Assembly: GCA_963693305.1 (NCBI GenBank)
Contig: OY855914.1
Coordinates: forward strand, 16,104,399-16,168,398
DNA from: Meandrina meandrites
Taxonomy: Eukaryota > Cnidaria > Anthozoa > Scleractinia > Meandrinidae
Direction: 5' to 3'
Length of the DNA: 64,000 nucleotides
The translations under genes were made by a program, and so were the position numbers. Below, in pieces: positions 46,408 to 56,213 of this stretch. The notes beneath the pieces are model-generated. The model did no database searches. It worked only from the letters and a program-made list of their open reading frames with translations, and had not been told where the DNA came from. How positions within the stretch are numbered: position 1 is the stretch's first letter; each line of letters opens with the position of its first letter.

Positions 46408-48948
46408 ATGTCAGAGGGTGTGTCTTTGTGGAGACAAAAGGTGATAAGGACTAGAGGAGTATCTGGCATTTTGGCTAAAGAATTATTTAGTCTCGATGAT
46501 CTATATTATCGTTTGGAGCGAGCGATATATGAGAGCTATGAGCTGGACTTGCAACGAGATCTCGTCTTTGTCGTAAAAAAAGGGTTGCTAGAACCAGAAG
46601 ACAAGAACATCTTAATGGAGGAGAAGAGATATGAATTGACTGTTTGTGCTAAAAACCTTAGATATGAGATCGACTCTGTGGTGAAAAGACGAACTGAACT
46701 TATTCTTTCTGAATTAAAAGTTGCTCGCAGGAAGTTCCCTACTGGTGCAAAACCTCGGAGTAGGAAAAATAGGCAAGCAATTCGTGGTCGGCTAGTGAGT
46801 GACGGAGAAGTCAGACAATTACTTAGACATTATAGTTCTTTGATCGAGGAGAGGGAGCACATATTGAAGAGGGATGTGCTGAAACGGCAAAAAGCGTTAC
46901 GTGACACAGAGAGAAAATTGTCGATCGAGAAGGAGAGATATCGGCCCCGAAACAATTTGCATAATTTCACGACTTATCAGTTGGATCCTAAGTTAAAAAC
47001 ATTGCTTGAGAAAAATGGTGGTTTTGTTCCTGGTGATGTGGAAAAAACCAAGGAGTTTCAATCTGTTAAGGCCTTAAAGAAACATGCAGAGGAGGCAGTA
47101 CTGACTTACGCTGTTGGTGTAACAAGGTCTAAGCATGTATCTTTTAAGAAATTAATTGGTAATAAGAATAATACTGGCAGCTATAATCCTGTAAGGCAAG
47201 CTATAAGGCATTATCTAACTCATCCTAATATGACAAATTCTGATCGTAATTATATTTACAATTCTTTGAAGCTAATTGATAGGCTAGTAATTAATTATAT
47301 ACGACTTAAAAGAAAAGGTGCAAAATTTACACAAAGTGGTGATGGCAGCGTTAATTCTAAATTCAAAGATAAAGATCTACAGACAATAGCTCAGTTACAG
47401 AAAGCAGCTTCATTAACTAATAGTAAACAGGTAATTCTTAGAGAGAGTGACAAGAAGATGGGATGGTCTTTAAATAGTACTGATTGGTACAGAAGCGAAT
47501 ATATTAGACATTTGAAATCTGATTTTTATAAGAGGGTCGGTAGTGTGGGACAGGTGCAAGCTGTAAAACGGAGTTGTAGGGAGGAGTTTTTAAATATTCT
47601 TTCAAAATACAAAGAAAAATTGAGCAATTTATCTATACAGAAATTTTGTTCTCACAAACTGGAGGATTATATCTTACCGAGTATGAACTTAATGCCTAAA
47701 GTACATAAGTTGACTAGACCTGCAAGCCATTTAAATGAGGGTGAACTAAAGGGGAGGCCGATAATTACTGCTCATAGTTGGTGTACTGTTGAGGCATCTA
47801 AATTTTTACAAGGTAAATTGAGGGAGATAGTCAGTTATTTTAAAGCATATTTAAGTGACCATGGGATGGAGTCTACGATATTGAGTGATAGTAAGAGCCT
47901 CGTTGATATCCTTAAACAGTATAGGGTGAGACCCGACGGAATGTATACCTTTGCGACTTTCGATTTTAAAGACTTGTATACTAATATTCTTTATGAGGAT
48001 GCATCTAGGACTTTGAAAGATTTGAGCAAATTGCTGGGTATAAAAGAGATTGAAGTGGAGTTGATTTTAGATTTATACCGATTTTGTAATAATTGGAATT
48101 ATTTTAATGTTGGTGAAGATTTATTTAAACAGGTAAAGGGGGTTAGTATGGGTTGCTATTTTAGTAAGGAAATTAGTGATTTAGTACTGTTATATTCTGA
48201 GTATAAATATTTAGCAGCTTTTAAGGATGATAATTTAGTCCTTTTAAGGAGGTATGCTGATGATGGGTTAGCTATTTTTTCTAGTCAGGATTTGGATGCT
48301 ATTACAGTAGATTTGCAGAAGATTATGCATTTTTACCCTAGGAATCTTGTTATGAATATTAATCTTAATAGGGCTACCTGCTGTTATTTAGATTTAAGGA
48401 TAACAAATGATGATGTTTGCAAAGAATCAGGGCATTTTCATCTATGTACATATTTTAAAAAATTCCATAAGTTTGCTTATTTAGACCCAGAGTCTAATCA
48501 CCCTAAACATGTTTTTAAGGGGTTAGTTAGGACAGAGTGCATGAGATACTTGAGGAATTCGTCTGTGAAAGATGATTATGAACATACTGTTCAGTTGTTT
48601 GTAATGAGATTAGTTAGGTTGGGTTATAGGCGAAACTTTATTTTATGTAATATACCCAATTTTAAAGGTTCTGAGGAGGGCTTAAGTCATGGAAAGAGAA
48701 ACTTAACTGATTTGAAAGCAGATCTGGGAAAGGAAAAAACATTTGTTTATACTATGACATATGATAAGTTTAGTAAGATAACCAAGTCTATTGAGGCTAT
48801 TTTAGTGCAGGCTAGACAGAACTTGAAATTGTCTAATAGAGTAATTATTAGTAAGGGGGTCTTGCCTAAATTGCGGGGGATATTAAGCACTAGACGTTTG
48901 TTGCATAAGAAAATGAAAAAATTCAGCTTTAAGGTTTTGTTTAGCTGA
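46408..48948 (+). CDS. Penelope-like reverse transcriptase
   Basis: Intact, 846 residues. Residues 1-200 are charged and helical, with no GIY-YIG endonuclease. The RT part has the N-terminal box with ILRESDKKMGW, the LMPKVHK motif, RPIITAHSW, catalytic box A FDFKDLYTN (D519), GVSMGCYFSKEISD, and catalytic box C RRYADDG (616-619), then NLVMNINLNRATCCYLDLRI. The LPKxHK, TN and late KFAYLDPESNHPKHVFKG elements are typical of Penelope-like RTs, the group nearest telomerase, not of LTR or LINE RTs. Endonuclease-deficient Penelope-like elements are known to attach at chromosome ends. AATAAA lies 45 bases after the stop. Confidence 0.85.
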   Translation: MSEGVSLWRQKVIRTRGVSGILAKELFSLDDLYYRLERAIYESYELDLQRDLVFVVKKGLLEPEDKNILMEEKRYELTVCAKNLRYEIDSVVKRRTELILSELKVARRKFPTGAKPRSRKNRQAIRGRLVSDGEVRQLLRHYSSLIEEREHILKRDVLKRQKALRDTERKLSIEKERYRPRNNLHNFTTYQLDPKLKTLLEKNGGFVPGDVEKTKEFQSVKALKKHAEEAVLTYAVGVTRSKHVSFKKLIGNKNNTGSYNPVRQAIRHYLTHPNMTNSDRNYIYNSLKLIDRLVINYIRLKRKGAKFTQSGDGSVNSKFKDKDLQTIAQLQKAASLTNSKQVILRESDKKMGWSLNSTDWYRSEYIRHLKSDFYKRVGSVGQVQAVKRSCREEFLNILSKYKEKLSNLSIQKFCSHKLEDYILPSMNLMPKVHKLTRPASHLNEGELKGRPIITAHSWCTVEASKFLQGKLREIVSYFKAYLSDHGMESTILSDSKSLVDILKQYRVRPDGMYTFATFDFKDLYTNILYEDASRTLKDLSKLLGIKEIEVELILDLYRFCNNWNYFNVGEDLFKQVKGVSMGCYFSKEISDLVLLYSEYKYLAAFKDDNLVLLRRYADDGLAIFSSQDLDAITVDLQKIMHFYPRNLVMNINLNRATCCYLDLRITNDDVCKESGHFHLCTYFKKFHKFAYLDPESNHPKHVFKGLVRTECMRYLRNSSVKDDYEHTVQLFVMRLVRLGYRRNFILCNIPNFKGSEEGLSHGKRNLTDLKADLGKEKTFVYTMTYDKFSKITKSIEAILVQARQNLKLSNRVIISKGVLPKLRGILSTRRLLHKKMKKFSFKVLFS

Positions 48949-48992
48949 TTTTTTGTGATGTTCAAATAGGGTTTTAAGATGTTAATGCCCTA

Positions 48993-48998
48993 AATAAA
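48993..48998 (+). terminator. Poly(A) signal of the RT transcript
   Basis: AATAAA 45 bases downstream of the RT stop codon. Confidence 0.5.
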
Positions 48999-49394
48999 GT
49001 TCCATTTTGCACAATTATGAATTTATTATGTGAGTTTGAGTTTGTGTGTTGGGGTGATAGGGGTGGTTTTAAGGTGGTAAGAAAAAAGTAAGTATGCATA
49101 AGTATACATGTGTATACAACAGAGGGTTGAAAAGAAAAAATTGGGGTTTTTTAACGAGCCATGAATACCTCACCAGATTCATCCCTCTGATTTGGACAGA
49201 TGGTGGCAATAAGCTTTAGGCACAAAGCCCCACTGTGGTCTTGGTGCAATGCCCCTCAACAGACCGGGTAAAGGGAGTGAGTTAATATCCCAAGGGAAAG
49301 GCCTGACAGAGCCGACCCACAGATGGCAGAATCTTGGGTTGGACATGGTCCGCCATATGCTGAGACTGTTGTCTGCACATATGGAAATTGAACT

Positions 49395-50340
49395 GGTTGA
49401 TGGGGTTGATATATGTTAATGGTTTGATTGTTTGATGTGAGTAATGTGGTTGGTGTGGTTAATGTATGTTAATGGTTTGATTGGTTGATGTGAGTGATGT
49501 ATGTAAATGGTTTGATGCATTTTTATATAGGTTTGTTTATGTTTGTATTGGTTGATGTGGTTGATATATGTTAATGGTTTGATTGTTTGATGTGAGTAAT
49601 GTGGTTGGTGTGGTTAATGTATGTTAATGGTTTGATTGGTTGATGTGAGTGATGTATGTGATGGTTTGATGCATTTTTATATCGGTTTGTTTATGTTTGT
49701 ATTAAGGGTTGGGTTAGTGCCTGCTTTGTGGGTGGTGGGGGGGGGGGGGGGGGGCTGGGTTTGCGATAATTTGTATTTTGTTATAAATAGGGAGCATTAA
49801 ATTTTATTATTGATAGGGGACATAAAATAATTTTATTGAATTAATTAATTAGATTGATTATTATTTCTCTTTTGTAGGCATTTTAACTGCATTGGACCGG
49901 AAAATCACAATCTCTCCCGGAAATGATTGATGTTATTAATGATCTGATGTATTGATGCATAGATGTTGATAAAGGTTGGTTTATGTTCAGAGAAACTTAG
50001 AAATTTTATTAAATCTGCTTGAATGATATTTCACATTTTTTAAGGTTGGTATATGTAATAAGTGAATTCTATTGTTTAATAGTAATATCTCATTTGATCT
50101 ATAAATGTTGGAGACATAGGGGCAAAAGAGGGGGGGCGGGGGTTTGGGGGGCAAGTCATTGAAAACGAAACCTATCCAAAAAAGCCATCCTTCGTTAACG
50201 TGAGACAAAGAACACATCAACCTAACCTCTGAGGGTCTGTTATCCTTTCATTAGCCTAAGATTAGTACTAGTTGAAAGGAACTAGCAAAGATGGTTTAAA
50301 CAAAGAGCTCAGTGCTCTTAGCAATACATGTTGTTGAGGA
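49395..50340 (+). repeat. Direct repeat 2 (pLTR-like)
   Basis: Nearly identical to 43613-44558, with the same tandem units, G tract and end GTTGTTGAGGA. It abuts the inverted copy with only ACCAGAAGGATTG between. Confidence 0.85.
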
Positions 50341-50370
50341 ACCAGAAGGATTGAGCTCACACCTGAACAG

Positions 50371-50565
50371 ATGGATTCACTACGAATGTCACTGGTGGAT
50401 ATCAGGAGGAAAGAGGAAAAAGGACTAATAGAGGCAGCAATAAAATTCGAGAAAAGTCAAAGGAGACAAAACCAAATGATTAAAATTAAAAGACTCCAGG
50501 CAAAGATGAGAAAATTGGCTAAAGAACTGGAGCGAGAAACAAAAGTTTTAGAGAAAATGATGTGA
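50371..50565 (+). CDS. Small coiled-coil ORF in right arm
   Basis: 64 residues, highly charged with heptad spacing (IKFEKSQRRQNQMIKIKR, LAKELERETKVLEKMM). The stop is followed at once by the 78-base repeats. No family recognised; possibly part of a second element protein. Confidence 0.35.
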   Translation: MDSLRMSLVDIRRKEEKGLIEAAIKFEKSQRRQNQMIKIKRLQAKMRKLAKELERETKVLEKMM

Positions 50566-50611
50566 AAAATGTAAAGGCTTTTTACAGTGATATTTATGTA
50601 CATGATATAAC

Positions 50612-50850
50612 AACAAAAGTTTTAGAGAAAATGATGTGAAAAATATAAAGGCTTTTTACAGTGATATTTGTGTACGTGAGGTGGAAGACAAAAGTTTTAG
50701 AGAAAACAATGTGAAAAATATAAAGGCTTTTTACAGTGATATTTGTGTACGTGAGGTGGAAGACAAAAGTTTTAGAGAAAACAATGTGAAAAATATAAAG
50801 GCTTTTTACAGTGATATTTATGTGCGTGGAATGAAAAACAAACATATTAA
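50612..50850 (+). repeat. In-frame 78-base tandem repeats
   Basis: About three units with the phrase AAAGTTTTAGAGAAAA every 78 bases. In the plus frame 50636-50980 they read as 26-residue repeats (NIKAFYSDICVREVEDKSF). The mirrored copy is at about 45110-45360. Confidence 0.75.
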
Positions 50851-50980
50851 GAGTTCAATTTTGTCAAAATCTTTATTTTATAATCATCTTCAGATTTCTC
50901 TTACAATGGTTAAAGCAGTTAATAATACTGTGAGTTTACACAATTTGATGACCCAAGATAGGATTATAAAAAATATATAA
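50636..50980 (+). CDS. Repeat-encoding ORF
   Basis: 114 codons: 26-residue repeats followed by a unique tail (SILSKSLFYNHLQISLTMVK). The repeat length being a multiple of three keeps the frame. It may be a continuation of the coiled-coil ORF after a stop, or noncoding. No function assigned. Confidence 0.3.
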   Translation: MKNIKAFYSDICVREVEDKSFRENNVKNIKAFYSDICVREVEDKSFRENNVKNIKAFYSDIYVRGMKNKHIKSSILSKSLFYNHLQISLTMVKAVNNTVSLHNLMTQDRIIKNI

Positions 50981-50985
50981 AAAAA

Positions 50986-51064
<79 letters not shown>
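50980..51064. repeat. Poly-A plus (TA)n tract
   Basis: Mirror of 44886-44971. Confidence 0.9.
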
Positions 51065-51067
<3 letters not shown>

Positions 51068-52376
51068 CAATTTGTACAATAAGAAAAAGAGACTGTCAAT
51101 GTTAAATTATTTTAAATTATAATAACTCACAAAAGCAAGCGCATGCATGCTCGTATCTTTTACACCTTGTGTCACAATCTTGTAACTATTTTACTATACA
51201 CCAGAAGATCAACGGACAGTTAAACAAAAATGTCAATTAATTCGGAAGACAAGACTTCGGAGTCGGCCACGTCCATTACTGAACCACAAACATCTTGAGG
51301 AACAGCACCCCCTCTGGATGCAGCACAATGGTTACCTGTTGAAGAAAAAGAGCTACCTGTTGAAGAAAAAGAGCTACGTATATTATAAATAATTCCTCAA
51401 CAACATGTATTGCTAAGAGCACTGAGCTCTTTGTTTAAACCATCTTTGCTAGTTCCTTTCAACTAGTACTAATCTTAGGCTAATGAAAGGATAACAGACC
51501 CTCAGAGGTTAGGTTGATGTGTTCTTTGTCTCACGTTAACGAAGGATGGCTTTTTTGGATAGGTTTCGTTTTCAATGACTTGCCCCCCAAACCCCCGCCC
51601 CCCCTCTTTTGCCCCTATGTCTCCAACATTTATAGATCAAATGAGATATTACTATTAAACAATAGAATTCACTTATTACATATACCAACCTTAAAAAATG
51701 TGAAATATCATTCAAGCAGATTTAATGAAATTTCTAAGTTTCTCTGAACATAAACCAACCTTTATCAACATCTATGCATCAATACATCAGATCATTAATA
51801 ACATCAATCATTTCCGGGAGAGATTGTGATTTTCCGGTCCAATGCAGTTAAAATGCCTACAAAAGAGAAATAATAATCAATCTAATTAATTAATTCAATA
51901 AAATTATTTTATGTCCCCTATCAATAATAAAATTTAATGCTCCCTATTTATAACAAAATACAAATTATCGCAAACCCAGCCCCCCCCCCCCCCCCCACCA
52001 CCCACAAAGCAGGCACTAACCCAACCCTTAATACAAACATAAACAAACCGATATAAAAATGCATCAAACCATCACATACATCACTCACATCAACCAATCA
52101 AACCATTAACATACATTAACCACACCAACCACATTACTCACATCAAACAATCAAACCATTAACATATATCAACCACATCAACCAATACAAACATAAACAA
52201 ACCTATATAAAAATGCATCAAACCATTTACATACATCACTCACATCAACCAATCAAACCATTAACATACATTAACCACACCAACCACATTACTCACATCA
52301 AACAATCAAACCATTAACATATATCAACCCCATCAACCAGTATCAACCCCATCAGTCAGATGCCGGAAGTGATCAC

Positions 52377-52650
52377 ATGATACTAGTGGGTAAACTGCGT
52401 CTTAAACTGAGCAAAAAACGCCAAAAGATCGCGGAGAAGGGGCCACTAGCGGTTAAGAAAGAATTTTATCTGAAGCTACAGAGCAGGTTTGAAGTACTAG
52501 CAGATATGGAAGGTGAATCGGCGGAAAACCTGCCTCGTTCCCAGTCGCCCGCGCGATACTTAACCCGGGAAGAGGCTGCTGAATACTTGGCAAGCGTAGA
52601 AGGAGGGAGCAGTTGTCGCAAGGTGTCATATCGCTTCCCGCGCTCACTAA
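52377..52650 (+). pseudogene. Possible fragment of a non-LTR retrotransposon ORF
   Basis: An open frame with coding look (KKEFYLKLQSRFEVLADMEG, then an acidic/serine-rich part) ends in a C tract of about 29 bases (52651-52679). The LQSRFEVLAD phrase is like the linker between endonuclease and RT in many LINE ORF2 proteins. Too short to be sure. Confidence 0.35.
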
Positions 52651-52832
52651 CAGCCCCCCCCCCCCCCCCCCCCCCCCCTACAATATTCGTTAATCTATAA
52701 TATTGATATTAGCAAACTGGAACTCAAATAGAAACTTCGTTAGGGAGTTAACTGACTGGGGAGGTGGGCGTGTTGAATTAACGTTCCATGGTGGCTGCGT
52801 CATCACTCCTTGATTGGCTAAGATTAGCACTC

Positions 52833-52871
52833 ATTTTAAAACGTCAGATCAAAAATCTTTATCGGATGGCT
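52833..52871 (+). promoter_or_regulatory. Conserved GPCR-unit upstream motif
   Basis: AAAACGTCAGATCAAAAATC, preceded by GCGTCATCACTCCTTGATTG (inverted CCAAT). About 430 bases upstream of 53268. A second block, GCATTTGCATAAGTAAA to GCTGAGACCAGATGGT (53095-53161), matches the unit at 18342. Confidence 0.45.
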
Positions 52872-53267
52872 AATGATTTTTCGCTGCCGAAGATATTTTA
52901 CTCTTTTAATTTGAACTAATAAGAAGAAAGAGTTTTCTGGTATCAATGCGCATGCGAATTATTTGTTTAAGCCTTTCGACCATGATTAACAAGCGAATTT
53001 GAGCTCCAATGTTGAACGAATGACGTGGACCGTCGGACTGACATCGCTTCTAAATAATACTTTTCGCAGCAACTTTCAACTGTGCGTGGTTAGATGCATT
53101 TGCATAAGTAAATCTCTTAACGGAAAGGCAAAAAGGTGTGTGATAGCTGAGACCAGATGGTTTAAAACAGTTTTTAACTAAAGCGTTAAAATAACGTTTT
53201 TTTCATTTTTTAGATTTTTTTTCGATCATCATCAGGTAACATTTTTTCTGGAGACTGTAGCTGAAAA

Positions 53268-54113
53268 ATGAAAGCCTGGTTCTGGATTCTCGGTTGGTCC
53301 CTTTCAATTCTCACAATGGCTGGAAACGGATTTCTTATCTGCATTATAATCAGAAGAACACAGCTTCGCACCAAAACCAACGCATTTGTCGTGTCTTTAG
53401 CAGTGGCTGATTTCTGTGTGGGGATGTTCGCATTTCCGTCGCGGTTTTTCTGTGAGATGTTTGGTCAATGCAACTGGCCGATATATTTTCTGAGAGGACT
53501 GTTTGTGTACACATCCGCCTCAAACTTGTGTAGTTTAGTACTGGATCGCTACATGGCCGTCGCAAAACCTTTACAATACTTGACTTTTATGAAAAACCGC
53601 CGTGTTATTCAAATGATTTCATTATCTTGGATAATCCCAGTTATTTTTAGTGTTATTGTTGTATCACCAGACTGGTTTAACTTAAATACACCAGTTATCA
53701 ATAATATTGTTGGCTGGTTGTATACAGTTTTTGAGTTACTTGTGTGTGCTATTGTAATCTTCTGCTTTGCATCGATGATACATGTTGTTTTGAAGCACGC
53801 CCGATCTGCCCGCACCCTAGCTAAACAGTTGCGTTTTAATCATCACGTATTGCTTAAAACGCAGGATACGTCTGCGGTTAAAATGATGACAGTCGTTATA
53901 GGTTTGTTTCTCCTGTGTTACGGAATTTTTTTGCGTTGTAACTTCGTGTTGTTTTTTGGCGATCAGAAATCATGCAATGATCTCCAATACAAGGTGCCTA
54001 TTCAGATTTTGAACTCCGCCGTTAACCCGTTAGCTTACGCCATCTTTAAGAGGGACATTAAGAAGGAGTTTAAAAGACTGATCTATTTATGGTCATTAAA
54101 AATGTATAACTAA
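53268..54113 (+). CDS. Class A GPCR, intact
   Basis: Intronless, 281 residues, seven TM segments. TM1 AGNGFLICII, TM2 SLAVADFCVG, DRY box LDRYMAVAKP, TM4 LSWIIP, TM5 CAIVIFCFASMIHVVLKH, TM6 GLFLLCYGIFLRC (no CWxP), TM7 NSAVNPLAYAIF and basic helix 8 (KRDIKKEFKRL). Only a few residues precede TM1 and no signal peptide is seen. Closest in the window to 21550. Lies 1.1 kb right of the Penelope-like composite, separated from the other intact members by 31 kb of inserted and unrelated DNA. Confidence 0.9.
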   Translation: MKAWFWILGWSLSILTMAGNGFLICIIIRRTQLRTKTNAFVVSLAVADFCVGMFAFPSRFFCEMFGQCNWPIYFLRGLFVYTSASNLCSLVLDRYMAVAKPLQYLTFMKNRRVIQMISLSWIIPVIFSVIVVSPDWFNLNTPVINNIVGWLYTVFELLVCAIVIFCFASMIHVVLKHARSARTLAKQLRFNHHVLLKTQDTSAVKMMTVVIGLFLLCYGIFLRCNFVLFFGDQKSCNDLQYKVPIQILNSAVNPLAYAIFKRDIKKEFKRLIYLWSLKMYN

Positions 54114-54816
54114 CTTAAGAATGTTTTAAAGAAATATACTTTCAATCGGTTTTTATTAAGGTAGATGCATACTTAAACCTTTAGCGAAAACGAAACTGGT
54201 TATGGAGTAGGACAGGTATGTCAGAATAATGATAATAATACATGTAAAAGTTAAAATGTAGGAAATAAAAGCAATATGACGGATACGTCCTCATGCAATA
54301 ACTGCATGCGATATGGATTTGTGAAAAGAGTTTGTATTTAAACGTAACATAAATTTTTCGCCTTATTTGAGTCTGCATTCGCCCGTCGAGTTAATACATG
54401 AAATAAAGTTCTCTGTGATCTCAAACACGTTTCAAACAATTGAAAATTTAAATGAGCCTCGATCCAGAATTGAATTGAATTTTTTTAAAATTGTTTGGGA
54501 TATTTCTTATTGAAGTTTTCGCTTAACTTTATCGAAAAAAGGATTAATTTATGTCGTTGAGACATTTTTAAAAGAGGCAAATCCTTCCCATGCATAGCCA
54601 GCTATGAAGGGGAAAGTCTCCTACATTTTGAATTTGAATTAAAAACATCGGTTTAAAAAAAAACGTTTAAGTGATCGATTTTTTTAATTTACTTTAAGTT
54701 TTTCTAAAGGGAACATGAGATGCAGAATAATTATAATCTATCGGTAATTCTCAGTTGCATCTTCACTCCTTGATTGGTTGGGGGCTAAGAGAACCCTTTA
54801 AAGATGCCAAATTCGG
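54114..54816. other. Intergenic
   Basis: AT-rich; no supported gene. Confidence 0.4.
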
Positions 54817-54847
54817 GATATTAAGACGTCAAGCAAATTTTAATGGA
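54817..54847 (+). promoter_or_regulatory. Diverged GPCR-unit upstream motif
   Basis: AAGACGTCAAGCAAATTTTA, with CACTCCTTGATTGGTTGG just upstream; precedes the GPCR fragment at 54911. Confidence 0.35.
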
Positions 54848-54910
54848 GGTACAGGTGTTCTCACCTGTTCTTGATCATCATCCCTTTTCCAGCGACAGCA
54901 TAGCTGAAAA

Positions 54911-54967
54911 ATGGAAACAAGGTCCTGGATTAACTTGGCTGGTCTCTTTCAGTTCTGACGATGACTT
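54911..54967 (+). pseudogene. GPCR 5' fragment
   Basis: ATGGAAACAAGGTCCTGGAT followed by GGCTGGTCTCTTTCAGTTCT and ACGATGAC resembles the first 50 bases of the family ORFs, with a frameshift. It is then cut off. Confidence 0.6.
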
Positions 54968-55092
54968 ACCTTCATAATTTATTTACCTTTATTGCATCAT
55001 CTCATCTCGTTTCTATTTGTTGTCTCATGTTTTTTTTTTTATTTCTTCCATTACTCATTTAATTGCTTTTGTTTCTCGCATTTTCCTGGAAC

Positions 55093-55258
55093 AGCGAGTT
55101 CTTTTAATGCTTTCTGCGACTGCGTGGCTGTTGTCGATGTTTGCAGAAATGCCACCGGCAACCTTTGAGTTTTTACTCGCGACTGTCACTCAGATGGATT
55201 CTCGCGTAGAAACCTTAAAAGAAGACGACGAAAACAATTGTCTGTTCCGTTCACAGTG
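55093..55258 (+). pseudogene. Relic of vWA gene exon 1
   Basis: CGAGTTCTTTTAATGC, CTGCGACTGC, TGTTGTCGAT and CCACCGGCAACC align in order with the signal-peptide region of exon 1 of the vWA gene (8605-8530, opposite strand). The protein reads RVLLMLSATAWLLSMFAEMP against RVVLFLAATALLLSIFVETS. The similarity fades after about 50 residues. No vWA domain follows. Confidence 0.65.
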
Positions 55259-56213
55259 AAAAAGAGAGTTTATGGGAAAAATGTTTATGAGTAAAAGAGG
55301 ATTTCTCGAAATCGTTAGATATAATATTGTTACTGGATTAAAAGAGTATTTTCCTCGGTAATCTTTATATCTTTTCTTCCTCCGTCGCCTACCTGTTGAC
55401 TTTGTATACCCAGGTCCTGTTGTTTCCAGGGTATAGGGCGATGATGCTGGTATCCCGGGCCATCCAGATCCAGACTACTCTTCCATGTTTGAAGATATTT
55501 TAGCAGATTCACCCACAAAAGAACAAAATATAGGGATGGCCGTAATATATTAATACATTCAAGTCTGTGTTTCGCAACTAATAGTTCACTGGATTACTAG
55601 ATTCTGACTGGACGAGCTCAGTACAACTAATCCCAACAACAAGCTTTATTTGCATGACTGTAAATTTGTTACAATATTGCAAAAGCGTGGAAGTAATTAA
55701 CTAATAAAGAAAAAAAAACACATCTATAAATATATGAAATTAATTACATTACAAATTGGACTCCTTCTGAGTGCCTAATAGAGTGAATTCGTGTAACCCG
55801 TTTTTTATATGCTAATGTGCTGTGTAATATTCTAATGAGCTGTACAGAAAATTACGGACAAATTGCAATTATTAGAGAAAATTCACAGGTGGAAGTTACG
55901 TTAAAATCCAAGAATTTATCAACATGAAAAAACCGAAACAGATAATGGGCTTAAAATTTATCATTCCTTGATTTATTTTGTGATTTTACATAAACATTTT
56001 ATATTCAAACTCTCGTGAAGGAAAACAACAATAAAATATTAAACCATCAAATTAAACAAGAATGTAACACAACTTTTCTCTCTCACATGTACACACGTTA
56101 TCGAAGTCGTCTCTCAACCAAGAATGTTGTCAGTTACTAATTGCAGGATGGACGCTGGAGTTTCACCTGTGTTCTCCAGAACAAATGCGCCTGTCCTGAG
56201 GTCAAAGAAAACA
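55259..56213. other. Intergenic
   Basis: AT-rich. On the minus strand 56217-56114 an open end reads FDLRTGAFVLENTGETPAS and stops; it looks coding but is cut by the foldback at 56214 and I cannot name it. Confidence 0.35.

Larger units (their letters stand above)
43613..52338 (+). mobile_element. Composite Penelope-like retroelement with direct and inverted repeats
   Basis: Layout: direct repeat 1 (43613-44558), arm continuation to 45586, internal region with the reverse transcriptase gene (46408-48948), direct repeat 2 (49395-50340), a 13-base spacer, then an inverted copy of the first 1.97 kb (50354-52338). Direct repeats enclosing the ORF plus a truncated inverted copy match the pLTR arrangement described for Penelope-like elements. 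No endonuclease domain is visible. The copies are almost identical, differing by a few bases, so the insertion is young. Confidence 0.75.
50354..52338 (-). repeat. Right inverted arm
   Basis: Reverse complement of the left arm over about 1.98 kb, ending ATATCAACCCCATCAACC. Confidence 0.85.

Noticed and set aside
50612..50850. CRISPR array
   Set aside because: The 78-base units are directly adjacent with no unique spacers, and the genome is eukaryotic. The heptamer arrays at 56229 and 57054 are also spacerless.
43613..52338. LTR retrotransposon or DNA transposon with 2-kb inverted ends
   Set aside because: The RT has Penelope-type motifs, there is no integrase, protease, tyrosine recombinase or transposase, and the inverted arm lacks short target duplications that I can see.
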